Positions 8,415-16,747 of a DNA stretch of 29,801 bases are shown piece by piece (position 1 is the stretch's first letter; every line of letters starts with the position of its first letter). A program made the position numbers and the translations under genes. The notes under the pieces are model-generated. The model saw only the letters and a program-made list of their open reading frames with translations, did no database searches and was not told the origin of the DNA. The stretch comes from CALJIC01 sp039805565 (GTDB lineage: Bacteria > Chloroflexota > Chloroflexia > Chloroflexales > Roseiflexaceae), in the NCBI GenBank assembly GCA_039805565.1, contig JBDLTZ010000300.1:1-29801 (forward strand), given 5' to 3'.

Positions 8415-9440
8415 TCAGAATGACAGCTCGACCGCCTGGCCGGTCTGCGAGGATCGCCAGGCCGCCTCGACCATGGCCACGGCCGCGCGTCCCTCCTCAC
8501 CGGACACTGCCGGCCGCCGCCTGTCGAGAATATCGTCTACGAACGTCTGGGTCTGGGTGTAGAACGCCTCCAGCCGGGCGGGCTCGAACGGCCGGTTGAT
8601 GTAGTCGATCGGCGGCTGTTCCCAGACGGTCTCCCAGCTGTCGCCCCAGCCGAGCCGCAGCTTGCCGTAGCCATCGATATCCAGGATGCCGCGCTCGCCA
8701 GCCACGATGTAGCGGTGAGCCGTATCCGGGATTCCCGGCGCGGGCATCTCGAACGACATCCACATCTGGGCGCTGGCGCCGTTGGCGAAGATCAGCTGGC
8801 TCATAGCGTTCTGACGCCGGTGCTCCGGGCCGGCGTAGGTCGTCACGTGGCTGAAGATGCGGCGCGGCGTGTCGCCCGCCAGCGCGTTCAGGATGTCGAA
8901 GTTGTGGCAGCCCATATCCAGCAGCAACCCCCCGCTCTCCGCGAGTGTCGACCAGTGCTTGTCGTCGGTCTCAGTGCCGACGAACAGCGACTGGCCACTG
9001 ATCATGCGCGGCTTCCCGATCGCGCCCTCGCCGATCAGGCGCAGCGCGCGCGCCATCGTACCGCGGAAGCGCAGCGTCTTGATGACCTCCAGCGTGACGC
9101 CGGCCGCAGTGCAGGCCGCGATCATTTCGTCGCAGTCGGCCACGCTCGTCGCCATCGGCTTCTCCAGCAGCACGTGCTTGCCGGCGCGCGCGGCCGCGAT
9201 CACCTGGTCGCGGTGCCCGGCATGCGGCGTGGCGATCAGCACCGCATCGATGTCCGCGCGCGCCAGTAGCGTCTCGTAGCTCGGCTCATACGGCGTGCCG
9301 TAGCGCTCGGCCAGGGCGGGCGCACGCGTGCCCCCGGCGATTGCAGCGAGCTGGGCGCGGGTGTTGTAGCGGGTGATGCACTCGGCGTACGTGCTCCCCA
9401 TGTAGCCGGCGCCGAGGATCGCAATTCGGAGCGTTTCCAT
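8415..9440 (-). CDS. Gfo/Idh/MocA family NAD(P)-dependent oxidoreductase
   Basis: A 341-residue protein. RIAILGAGYMGSTYAE (5-20) is a textbook GxGxxG, LLEKPMA (91-97) carries the catalytic lysine, and DMGCHNFDIL carries the conserved histidine and aspartate of the C-terminal domain. It should oxidise or reduce a sugar or cyclitol hydroxyl with NAD(P). The ATG at 9438-9440 follows a GGGAGG ribosome site. This is the third Gfo-type gene of the window and the only one in the long leftward operon, between the FMN hydroxyacid oxidase and the FAD amine oxidase. It is not a close copy of the two at the left end: the glycine motif differs. Confidence 0.93.
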   Translation of the reverse strand: METLRIAILGAGYMGSTYAECITRYNTRAQLAAIAGGTRAPALAERYGTPYEPSYETLLARADIDAVLIATPHAGHRDQVIAAARAGKHVLLEKPMATSVADCDEMIAACTAAGVTLEVIKTLRFRGTMARALRLIGEGAIGKPRMISGQSLFVGTETDDKHWSTLAESGGLLLDMGCHNFDILNALAGDTPRRIFSHVTTYAGPEHRRQNAMSQLIFANGASAQMWMSFEMPAPGIPDTAHRYIVAGERGILDIDGYGKLRLGWGDSWETVWEQPPIDYINRPFEPARLEAFYTQTQTFVDDILDRRRPAVSGEEGRAAVAMVEAAWRSSQTGQAVELSF

Positions 9441-9477
9441 CCACCCTCCCTTCTCATGGCGGCGAGCCCCGCGGGCC

Positions 9478-10554
9478 TCACACCGGCAGAGCCACCAGGG
9501 TCCGATCCACCGACGCGACGCTCGGTCGGCCGAGCTGCACCAGCGCGGTGTCGATCTCTTCGCGCAGGAGCTCGAGCACGCGCCGCACGCCCGGCTCCCC
9601 GCCCGCCGCTAGGCCCCACAGGCACGGGCGTCCGATCAGGACCGCCTGGGCACCGAGCGCCAGCGCTTTGAGCACATCCGTCCCGCGGCGCACCCCGCTG
9701 TCCAGCAGCACGGCAGCGCGGCCTGCCACGGCGTCCACTACATCCGGCAGCGCCTCAATGCTCGCCAGCGTGCCGTCGACCTGGCGGCCGCCGTGGTTGG
9801 AGACCACCACACCGTCCGCGCCGTGATCCACTGCCAGCCGGGCGTCCTCGGCAGTCATGATGCCCTTCAGCAGCAGCGGAAGTCGTGTGACTGATCGCAT
9901 CCAGGCGATGTCGTCCCAGGTGGGGGGCATGGCTGCCACGCTCGCCAGGAACGCGACGCTGCCGCCCGTCCGCAGCAACTCGTCGTCGAGGCCGATCCCG
10001 AGCAAGTTGCGGAGCTCGACCTCGGGTGGCAGCGCCCACCCGTTGCGGATGTTGCGCTCACGCCGCGCCTGATAGTGGCCGCCGTCCACGGTGGCGACGA
10101 TCGCACGACACCCGGCGGCCTCGGCACGCCTGATCAGGCGCTCGGTGACGGCGCGGCTGTCGTAGCAGTAGAGCTGGAACCAGAGCGGCCCGCCGCCTGC
10201 CTCGGCGGCCTCCTCGATACTGTGGTGGGCTCCGGTGCCGAACACAGCGATCGTCCCGGCCGCCGCCGCCGCGCGTGCCACCGCGAGCTCGGCGTCCGGG
10301 TGGACCATGCGGTGGTGGCTGGTGGGGCCGATCAGCACCGGCAGGGTGATCTGCTGGCCGAGCACGCTGGTCGTCAGGTCGCGCTCGCGCACGTCCACCA
10401 GCACCCGTGGCCGGAGCCTGATGCGCTGGAAGGCCTCGGTGTTCCACGCCACCGTGCGCTCGTCCTCGGCGCCGCCGGCGATATAGTCCCACACTCCCGA
10501 CGGCAGAGCGGCGCGCGCCAGCGCCTCGAAGTCGGCCAGGTTGATCGGCGCCAC
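9478..10554 (-). CDS. FMN-dependent alpha-hydroxy-acid oxidase
   Basis: A 358-residue TIM-barrel flavoenzyme of the glycolate oxidase/lactate oxidase family, which oxidises L-2-hydroxy acids to 2-keto acids. The active-site signature VSNHGGRQVDG (251-261) holds catalytic H254 and substrate-binding R257. K230 sits in LLLKGIMT, the tyrosines in WDYIAGGAED (22-31) and FQLYCYDSR (126-134), and the aspartate in TVDGGHY (155-161). RRERNIRNG resembles the RRxRDxRNxF of the family. The start is GTG at 10552-10554 with GAGGAG upstream. It pairs logically with the D-2-hydroxyacid dehydrogenases: oxidase and dehydrogenases together could interconvert L- and D-hydroxyacids through a shared keto acid. The substrate is unknown; glycolate, lactate or a sugar-derived hydroxyacid are candidates. 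Confidence 0.93.
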   Translation of the reverse strand: MAPINLADFEALARAALPSGVWDYIAGGAEDERTVAWNTEAFQRIRLRPRVLVDVRERDLTTSVLGQQITLPVLIGPTSHHRMVHPDAELAVARAAAAAGTIAVFGTGAHHSIEEAAEAGGGPLWFQLYCYDSRAVTERLIRRAEAAGCRAIVATVDGGHYQARRERNIRNGWALPPEVELRNLLGIGLDDELLRTGGSVAFLASVAAMPPTWDDIAWMRSVTRLPLLLKGIMTAEDARLAVDHGADGVVVSNHGGRQVDGTLASIEALPDVVDAVAGRAAVLLDSGVRRGTDVLKALALGAQAVLIGRPCLWGLAAGGEPGVRRVLELLREEIDTALVQLGRPSVASVDRTLVALPV

Positions 10555-10579
10555 GTCTCGTGCTCCTCTCCGGCGCGCC

Positions 10580-12016
10580 TCACACGAACTGCAGGGCGTG
10601 CAGCCGGGCGCGCTTCAGCCGGATCCGCAGCCGCACCGGCTTCCCAGACCAGGGCGAGAGATCCGCGTTCCCGCCCCACGTCACATCCCGCGCCGGCAGG
10701 TCGCCGCTCAGTGGGTCGCACTCGGCGAAGCTGTGCCCGGCGATCGGCTCGCCCGAGGGGTCGGCCAGCTCGAAGCGCGCCTCGCCGCCGAAGCGCGTCC
10801 AGATGTTCACGCGCAGCCGGTTGCCCTCGAACACCAGCACGAAGGTCGTGCAGCCGCCCTCGGTCTCGGCCTCCAGCGACGTGAGGCCGTCCGGTCGCCA
10901 CACGGCCTGCCGCAGCATGCCACGGTCCTGGGTGGCGCGGCCCTCGGCGAAATGGCTCTGGTTATGGGTCTGGATCTTCGGGCCGATCGGCAGCATCAAC
11001 CTGCCGGCGCGCGTCTCGACGAGCCCACAGCCGGCGTAGACGCCGCCCTCCCGGCCGCTGCCCGGCTCGCCGGCCCCGATCAGCGGGGTGCGCCAGGGTC
11101 GCTCCCAGCGCACCCCGTCGCGGCTCGTCAGCAGGTGGACCTCGAGGATATCCTTGGCGCGCAGGTAGTAGGCCGGGAACATGAGGTGGGCGTCGGCCGT
11201 ACCCGGCCAGGGCACGTAGCTGTTGGTGTAGATGTCCACGTCCGGCGGGTCGTATGCCTCCGGCGCAACAATGATCTCCGGCGTTGGCCAGCGCCCGAAG
11301 TCGTCGGTCTCGGCGTAGGAGATCGCCCGCCGGCCGTGGACGCCCGGCGCGTGGGCCTGGTGGGTCCAGCCGCGGAAGTAGCCGACGTAGCGGCCCTTCC
11401 GCTCATCGAACCGCACGACCGTCTGCGTGTCGCTGATGTAGCCGTCCAGCAGCGGCTCGCGCAGCGCCGTCCAGCTCAGGCCGTCTGGCGAGACGGCGCC
11501 GAAGACCCGGTAGCGGCCCTCCTCGCGCCCCATGTGGATCAGCTTGTAGCGCGCGTCCGGCGGCGCACTGGCATCCTTGAACACCGTCGCGCCGTGGGCG
11601 CCGCGCCCCAGCGCTGGCTCGAGCCCAAACACCAGGTTGTTGTCGGTCGAGCCACGGAAGCTCAACTTCCCGACGCGCGGCTTCGTCCAGGTGATGCCGT
11701 CGCTCGACTCGGCGTAGGCCAGCATGGCCTTCAGATCATCGGTTGCGCCATCCTCCTTGGTGACATGCGGCTCGTAGTAGAGCCGCATGCGGCCCTCATC
11801 TTCGAACAGCGTGCAGTAGACGTTGACGAACGACTCCCACGGGTGCTCGGCGACGAGCAGTGGGCTCGGGTCGATCGCCGGCGGATGCGAAGCGATCTGA
11901 AGCCCATAGGGCATCTCCCAGCTCGTCGGCACGCCGCCCCACGCCACACCATACCCCGGCTCGATCAGGCTCCAGTCCAGAAAGACGTGCTTCTTCCCGA
12001 CAAGTTCGACAGGCAT
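10580..12016 (-). CDS. Beta-propeller glycosidase-like protein (GH32/GH43-like), second copy
   Basis: A 478-residue paralogue of the protein at 2967-4448. Shared blocks include MRLYYEPH against RMWYYPIA, AYAESSDGITWTKP, a following RGSTDNN and the C-terminal WSGKPVRLRIRLKR. Other blade motifs are RYKLIHMG, SPDGLSWTAL and TSRDGVRWERPW. A five-bladed propeller plus C-terminal beta-sandwich is inferred. There is no signal peptide, so the substrate would be met inside the cell. The ATG at 12014-12016 has GAGGAG five bases upstream. It lies inside the twelve-gene leftward operon, between a class V PLP enzyme and the FMN oxidase. Homologues are usually annotated only as glycosyl-hydrolase-like; binding, hydrolysis or phosphorolysis of a glycoside cannot be told apart from sequence alone. 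Confidence 0.75.
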   Translation of the reverse strand: MPVELVGKKHVFLDWSLIEPGYGVAWGGVPTSWEMPYGLQIASHPPAIDPSPLLVAEHPWESFVNVYCTLFEDEGRMRLYYEPHVTKEDGATDDLKAMLAYAESSDGITWTKPRVGKLSFRGSTDNNLVFGLEPALGRGAHGATVFKDASAPPDARYKLIHMGREEGRYRVFGAVSPDGLSWTALREPLLDGYISDTQTVVRFDERKGRYVGYFRGWTHQAHAPGVHGRRAISYAETDDFGRWPTPEIIVAPEAYDPPDVDIYTNSYVPWPGTADAHLMFPAYYLRAKDILEVHLLTSRDGVRWERPWRTPLIGAGEPGSGREGGVYAGCGLVETRAGRLMLPIGPKIQTHNQSHFAEGRATQDRGMLRQAVWRPDGLTSLEAETEGGCTTFVLVFEGNRLRVNIWTRFGGEARFELADPSGEPIAGHSFAECDPLSGDLPARDVTWGGNADLSPWSGKPVRLRIRLKRARLHALQFV

Positions 12017-12029
12017 TGGTGCTCCTCTA

Positions 12030-13187
12030 TCAGCGGGTCATGTGGCGGAGGGCGGAGACAAGCCGCTCGCGCTCCGCGTCAGTGTTGAAGACGTGGATCG
12101 AGACCCGGACACTTTCCGTCCCGGGCTCGAACGGTGAGACCAGGATGCGCTCCTGCTCCAGCAGCCGCCGGTAGACGTCGACGCCGGGGACGCCGGGGAT
12201 GCGGAAGGTGACGATGCCCGCCCGTTGCTCGGCGGCCTCAGGCGTCTCCACCACCAGCCCTGGCATCTCGGCCAGCGCCGCGCGCAGGGCCTCGGCGTAT
12301 GCGGCGATCGCCGCGAAGGCGGTCTCCCAGTCGACCTCCTCCCATAGGTCGAGCGCCCGGCCGAGGCCGGCGATGTCCGCCATGTTGCGGGTGCCGAACT
12401 CGAAGCGCCGCGCGCTCTGATGGAGAGCCATGCCGCCCTGCTGATCCAACCACTGCTGCGAGCGCGACCCGAGCCAGCTCGGCCTCAGCCAGTCGATCCG
12501 GTCGCGCCGCACGAAGAACGCGCCGGTCGCCTGGGGCCCGAGGATGTATTTGTGGCCGCTCAGCACGTAGAAGTCGCAGCCCAGCCCGCGCACGTCCACC
12601 GGCACCGAGCCGAAGGCCTGAGCGCCGTCCAGCAGCACAGGTACGCCACGGCGGTGCGCCAGCGCGACGATCGCCTGCGCCGGCAGGCGCCGCCCATTGC
12701 GCCGCGAGACGTGGCTCAGGCTAACGATGCGCGTCCTCGGCTCGAGCAGGCGCTCCAGCTCCGCCAGCAGCCGCCCGTCGTCGTTGCCATCGATCTCAAG
12801 GAAGCGCAGGCGTACCCCGCTGCGCCGGGAGAGCTCGTACCAGACGACCCGGTTGCCGGGGTGCTCGTGGGTGCTTAGCACCACGGAGTCACCGGGATGC
12901 CAATCAATGCCGTTCGCCACGATGTTGATGCCGACCGTCGCGTTCTCGGCCAGTGCGATCTCATCCGCCTCGGCGCCGATCGCGCGCGCCAACCGCGCGC
13001 GGGTCTGCTCGACCTCGCGCGCCAGCGGCTCGTGGATGTGCGGCAGCGCCGGGCCGCGCGCTTGGAAGCGCAGCCACCGCACCACCTCGTCGATCACCAG
13101 CTGGGGCTTGGGTGAGAAGCCGCTGGTCTGAAAGTATGCGTACTCGTCGATTCCCGCCAGCATGGCGCGGATGTCGCCGATCTCCAC
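12030..13187 (-). CDS. Class V aminotransferase-fold PLP enzyme (isopenicillin-N-epimerase-like)
   Basis: A 385-residue fold-type I PLP enzyme. LLDGAQAFGSVPVD (185-198) supplies the cofactor aspartate and glutamine, and the PLP lysine K213 is in LSGHKYILGPQATG. STHEHPGNRVVW (105-116) is the conserved pre-helix segment with its histidines. Relatives act as cysteine desulfurases, amino-acid epimerases or C-S and C-N lyases. The cysteine-bearing mobile loop of desulfurases is not seen: the residues around 340-350 read FRIPGVPGVDVY. Epimerase, lyase or aminotransferase activity is therefore more likely. The start is GTG at 13185-13187, with a GGAG site that overlaps the stop of the upstream sialidase-like gene 3 bases away, which indicates translational coupling. 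Confidence 0.88.
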   Translation of the reverse strand: MEIGDIRAMLAGIDEYAYFQTSGFSPKPQLVIDEVVRWLRFQARGPALPHIHEPLAREVEQTRARLARAIGAEADEIALAENATVGINIVANGIDWHPGDSVVLSTHEHPGNRVVWYELSRRSGVRLRFLEIDGNDDGRLLAELERLLEPRTRIVSLSHVSRRNGRRLPAQAIVALAHRRGVPVLLDGAQAFGSVPVDVRGLGCDFYVLSGHKYILGPQATGAFFVRRDRIDWLRPSWLGSRSQQWLDQQGGMALHQSARRFEFGTRNMADIAGLGRALDLWEEVDWETAFAAIAAYAEALRAALAEMPGLVVETPEAAEQRAGIVTFRIPGVPGVDVYRRLLEQERILVSPFEPGTESVRVSIHVFNTDAERERLVSALRHMTR

Positions 13188-13190
13188 GGC

Positions 13191-14315
13191 TCACTCCTCC
13201 AGCCTGATGCGCGCCCACCGCACACCCATCGACTCCGAGTCGCCGGCGTAGTAGATAATCAGCACGTCGCCGTCCGGCAGCAGTGTCGGCCAGGGGTGGC
13301 CGAAGGTCCACACGCTCATGTCCGCCCAGTAGTCGCCGAAGTCACGCCGTCCGCCCATGCCGGACTCGGCGCCTACCCGCTGCTTGCGGTAGAACTCCAA
13401 CTCCTCCTCAATCCGCCAGCTGCGCCCGCCGTCGTCGCTCAATACCGCTCGCAGTCCCGGTGGGTCGTGGCGGTGCACATAGGTCGCCAGCAGCCGCCCG
13501 CCGGGCAGGAACAGCGGTGTGCAGATCTGCCCTTCAATGCTGGTCGGCTGGGGCTCACTCCAGCCGTGCCCGTCGCCTGAGCTCCAAGCGATGTGGATCG
13601 GCACGTCGCGCTCGGCGACGCGGTCGTGGCTCCAGAACATTGCCGCCACCAGCCCGCCGTCCCGGCTGACCGCCACCCGCTGGTCCCAGAACAGCAGCCG
13701 CCCGCTCGGGTCGTGGGCGACGATCGCCGTCTCCGCCCAGCTGCGCCCCCCGTCGTGCGAGAGGCGCAGCGCGGCGCGGTGCAGCCCCAGGCTCGTATCG
13801 TCCCAATCCTTCCAGGACTCGTACGGCAGGGCCAGCGCGCCGCCGTTCAGCTCGAGGATCGCGCCCGTCGTGACGGCTCCGGCGTAGGGCGCGGTGCCCA
13901 CCTCGCGCAGCTCGCCCCAGCTGCTGCCGTCGCGCGACTCGGCCACCAGGATGCGGGCTGGCAGCAGCCCCTGGGTCTGCGGATTCGCCAGCGGCCGCGA
14001 AGGGTCGCTCCGGTCGATCACGGTGAGCGCGGCGATCAGGCCGCCCGCGTGCGGAGTAATCCCGAGCGAGCGCACGCGCCAGCGGCCGGGCGGCAGGTTG
14101 CCGAAGCCGCCGAACAGCGGGCGCCAGGTGACGCCTTCGTCGTCGCTCACCATCGCACGCGCATCCTCGTCAGCTGAGTCCTTCGAGCTCCCGACGCGGA
14201 ACGCCGCCACCAGGCGCCCGTCTGGGAGCTGTGTCAGCGTCGCGAAGGTCGCGAAGCGCGCCTCGCGGGGCGCCGTCGCCGCGTCATATACCACACCCTG
14301 TGCGAGCAGCTGCAT
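13191..14315 (-). CDS. Sialidase-like (BNR/Asp-box) six-bladed propeller protein
   Basis: A 374-residue protein with repeated Asp-box motifs (S-x-D-x-G-x-x-W): SDDEGVTW, SRDGSSW, SHDGGRSW, SSGDGHGW and SDDGGRSW. This is diagnostic of the sialidase-type propeller fold. RLVAAFRVG near the N-terminus is where true sialidases carry the FRIP arginine, but the pattern is loose. The rest of the arginine triad cannot be confirmed, so genuine sialidase activity is uncertain. No signal peptide is present, in contrast to most secreted bacterial sialidases. The ATG at 14313-14315 has AGGAGA upstream. It is coupled to its neighbours by spacings of 8 and 3 bases in the leftward operon. Together with the two other propeller proteins it makes three cytosolic carbohydrate-type propellers in one cluster. 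Confidence 0.85.
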   Translation of the reverse strand: MQLLAQGVVYDAATAPREARFATFATLTQLPDGRLVAAFRVGSSKDSADEDARAMVSDDEGVTWRPLFGGFGNLPPGRWRVRSLGITPHAGGLIAALTVIDRSDPSRPLANPQTQGLLPARILVAESRDGSSWGELREVGTAPYAGAVTTGAILELNGGALALPYESWKDWDDTSLGLHRAALRLSHDGGRSWAETAIVAHDPSGRLLFWDQRVAVSRDGGLVAAMFWSHDRVAERDVPIHIAWSSGDGHGWSEPQPTSIEGQICTPLFLPGGRLLATYVHRHDPPGLRAVLSDDGGRSWRIEEELEFYRKQRVGAESGMGGRRDFGDYWADMSVWTFGHPWPTLLPDGDVLIIYYAGDSESMGVRWARIRLEE

Positions 14316-14323
14316 CTGGTCTC

Positions 14324-15313
14324 CTAGTGCAGAAACGTCCGCCGGTCAAGCAGGTTGAGCAGTGGCGCGCCCGCGCGGTAGCGCGCCAGGTTCTGCAGGA
14401 ACAGGTCACGGTAGCGCGCCGAGTCGTCCGGCATCACGCCGGCCATGTGCGGTGTAATCGAGACGCGCGGGTGATCCCACAGCGGTGAGTCGGCCGGCAG
14501 CGGCTCGTGCTCGAAGACGTCTAGGTAGGCGTGCGCGGGCCGACCAGCGTCCAGCGCCGCCAGCAGCGCCGGCGTGTCCACCACCGCGCCGCGACCGACG
14601 TTCACCAGGATCGAGTCCGCCCGCATACCTGCCAGCGCCGTGGCTCCGAGCATCCCGCGCGTCGTCTCGGTCAGCGGCACCGTCAGCACGACCACGTCGG
14701 CCTCCACGAGCACGTCAGCGAGCGCCTCGGGCGCAACCACCCGCTCCGGAATCCGCCCCTCGAGGTCGCCGGCGCCCTCGTAGGGCAGGTAACCGGCATA
14801 GCGGCGCCGCTCTCCGTCGCGCGCCACAGCGATCACCCGCATTCCAAGCGCGTCCAGCAGGCGCGCTGTCTCGCGCCCGACCCCGCCGTAGCCGACGATC
14901 AGCGCGCACCTGCCGCGGAGGCTCGGCCGCGCCATCGCTACCCGGCTGGGCCAGGTGTGCTCGTGCTGCAGCCGCTCGAACGCGCGCAGCTCCTTGGTGT
15001 GGTACAGCACCCGCGCCACGACGTGCTCGGCGATATAGACTGCGCTGATGCCCGCGGCGCTGGTGAACAGGATCTCCCGCTCCACGAGCGGGTGGCCGAG
15101 CAGCTGGTTGGCGCCGGCCGAGAGCAGCTGCACCCACCGCAGGCCGCCGCAGCGCTCGGGCGCGGCCGGCAGCGCATCGGTCACCAGCACCTCCGTGCCC
15201 GGGCCGATCGCCTCGTTGAGCTCGTGGACGCTGTAGCCGCAGAACGACACCCGCAGGTCCGCGGGCAACCCAGTCCACTCGCCGGGAGCGTGTGTTGCGA
15301 TGAGCACATTCAC
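14324..15313 (-). CDS. D-2-hydroxyacid dehydrogenase (canonical active site)
   Basis: A 329-residue NAD-dependent D-2-hydroxyacid dehydrogenase. The nucleotide motif is GYGGVGRETA (141-150), the substrate-binding arginine R241 is in NVGRGAVVD, the catalytic glutamate E270 is in LDVFEHEPLP and the catalytic histidine H289 is in ITPHMAG. The Arg-Glu-His spacing of 29 and 19 residues matches the other copy (1931-2956), which has Tyr in place of the Glu. The likely role is reduction of a 2-keto acid such as glyoxylate, hydroxypyruvate or pyruvate produced by the upstream aldolase, or the reverse. The start is GTG at 15311-15313, preceded by AGGAGA, which overlaps the stop region of the upstream gene 12 bases away. 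Confidence 0.95.
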   Translation of the reverse strand: MNVLIATHAPGEWTGLPADLRVSFCGYSVHELNEAIGPGTEVLVTDALPAAPERCGGLRWVQLLSAGANQLLGHPLVEREILFTSAAGISAVYIAEHVVARVLYHTKELRAFERLQHEHTWPSRVAMARPSLRGRCALIVGYGGVGRETARLLDALGMRVIAVARDGERRRYAGYLPYEGAGDLEGRIPERVVAPEALADVLVEADVVVLTVPLTETTRGMLGATALAGMRADSILVNVGRGAVVDTPALLAALDAGRPAHAYLDVFEHEPLPADSPLWDHPRVSITPHMAGVMPDDSARYRDLFLQNLARYRAGAPLLNLLDRRTFLH

Positions 15314-15325
15314 AGCCGGCTTCTC

Positions 15326-16720
15326 CTACAGCTCGATGCCGTGCGCGCGGGCGCGCCAGTAGGCCAACACCGCAAAGACCGGCGCGTCCGAGCTGAGCGA
15401 CTCGCCCATCCAGCGTAGCTCGGGGAGCAGCTGCTGTCCGTCCAGGTCGATCATCCAGTGCAGGCGCCGGTCGTCCAGCCGTGCCAGCAGGGTGCGCGCG
15501 AGCGTCAGCGCCCCTGGACAGAGCGCTGGGGCGCGCAGGTGCCCGATTACAGCGATGTCGGCGATCCGCGCCGCTGCGTCTGCCCAGCAGACCTCCGAGT
15601 CGTACGCGACGAACAGCGACAGCCCGCTCCTCGCGGCCCACGCTCGACGCTCGGGGGTGATCGGGCGCACCAGCGGGTACCACGTGTTGCGCTCGAGGTC
15701 CACCTGGACCACATAGTGCGACAGCAGGTCCTCGCGCAGGCCGAAGCGGCAGTGGTCGAAGTAGCGCGCGACCGCCTGTTGGAGCAGCCCGCCCAGCGAG
15801 AGTTCGTGCTGAAAGAGCGCGTCGGCTGCGGCAGCCATCATCCACATCGCGGCGCGGTTCTCAGTGTTTCGCACTACGAAGGGGGCGCGTGCCGGGTCGT
15901 ACGCGGCGTCGCCGAGGTCACGGTTGCTCTGCGCGGTCGCGATGTCCTGCGCCGCAGCAAGCTCCCCGCGCAGCTCCGCCAGCATGCGGGCGCGCTCCAG
16001 ATCCAGCCGCGTGGCCCACGGCCCGGCCAGCGTCAGCAGCCGCCGGCTCTCCTCCATGTAGCGCCGGTCCGCGGTCACCTGGAAGGCCAGCGCATTGAGG
16101 CATGCCATTGTCGGCGCGTGGTAGGCGTCGTCCAGGATGCGAAAGCGGCGCTCGAAGTAGGCGATCGTGTAGTCACGCTCGCGCCACCAGTCGGCCATCG
16201 CTGGCAGCAGGGCGTCAATCCGCTGCCGGGCCTCGCGGCCGGCGAGTGCTCGGTAGGCCCACAGGCCGAGCATCGTCGCGACGTACTGGTCCGGGCTGGT
16301 CTCGTAGCTCAGCGCCCAGTCGTACGGCTTGCACAGAAGGCCGGGCTGCCCGGCGTCCTCGGCCAGCCGAAAGATGATGTCGAGCGAGCCGAAGGCCCTG
16401 GCGGCGTAGCCGAGCGCCTGCTCCTCGCCGGTCACCTGGTAGCGCAGGCACTGCGAGAGCAGGAACAGGCCCGAGACCCACGGGCTGTTCTCGCCACTGA
16501 TGTACCCCGCGGGTGAGAACCCGGCGCTGGTGTGCGGCACTGACTGGCTAGCCAGGTCCTCGTCGCGGAACGGGCGCGGCTCGCCGGCGCCCCAGTGCCA
16601 GTGCGAGTACATCATGCCGCTGGCGTGGAAGTAGCGCTCGCCGAGGAACCACTGCAGCGTCTCGACCTTGCGGGACACCGGCATCGCAGCGTCGATGTGG
16701 AGGACGTCGCCTGCTGCCAT
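15326..16720 (-). CDS. Unassigned alpha-helical protein, six-hairpin (alpha/alpha-barrel) glycosidase-like
   Basis: A 464-residue protein not assignable to a named family by eye. It is rich in Trp, Tyr and long amphipathic helices: SGMMYSHWHWGAGEPRPF, NSPWVSGLFLLSQCLRYQVT, PYDWALSYETSPDQYVATML, then LERNTWYPLVRP and SDAPVFAVLAYWRAR at the end. The spacing of helical hairpins and conserved aromatic/acidic patches resembles the alpha/alpha toroid of glycoside hydrolases and epimerases such as GH88, GH127 or N-acylglucosamine 2-epimerase. I cannot place catalytic residues. There is no signal peptide. The ATG at 16718-16720 has GAGGCG upstream. Position in the operon, between the enolase-superfamily gene and the D-2-hydroxyacid dehydrogenase, argues for a carbohydrate role. 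Confidence 0.6.
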   Translation of the reverse strand: MAAGDVLHIDAAMPVSRKVETLQWFLGERYFHASGMMYSHWHWGAGEPRPFRDEDLASQSVPHTSAGFSPAGYISGENSPWVSGLFLLSQCLRYQVTGEEQALGYAARAFGSLDIIFRLAEDAGQPGLLCKPYDWALSYETSPDQYVATMLGLWAYRALAGREARQRIDALLPAMADWWRERDYTIAYFERRFRILDDAYHAPTMACLNALAFQVTADRRYMEESRRLLTLAGPWATRLDLERARMLAELRGELAAAQDIATAQSNRDLGDAAYDPARAPFVVRNTENRAAMWMMAAAADALFQHELSLGGLLQQAVARYFDHCRFGLREDLLSHYVVQVDLERNTWYPLVRPITPERRAWAARSGLSLFVAYDSEVCWADAAARIADIAVIGHLRAPALCPGALTLARTLLARLDDRRLHWMIDLDGQQLLPELRWMGESLSSDAPVFAVLAYWRARAHGIEL

Positions 16721-16747
16721 GATATCGCCTCGTTCTCCAGATAGGCC

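Noticed and set aside
13191..14315. Confident call as an exo-sialidase
   Set aside because: Asp boxes only establish the propeller fold; the FRIP arginine and the remaining catalytic residues cannot be confirmed and there is no export signal.
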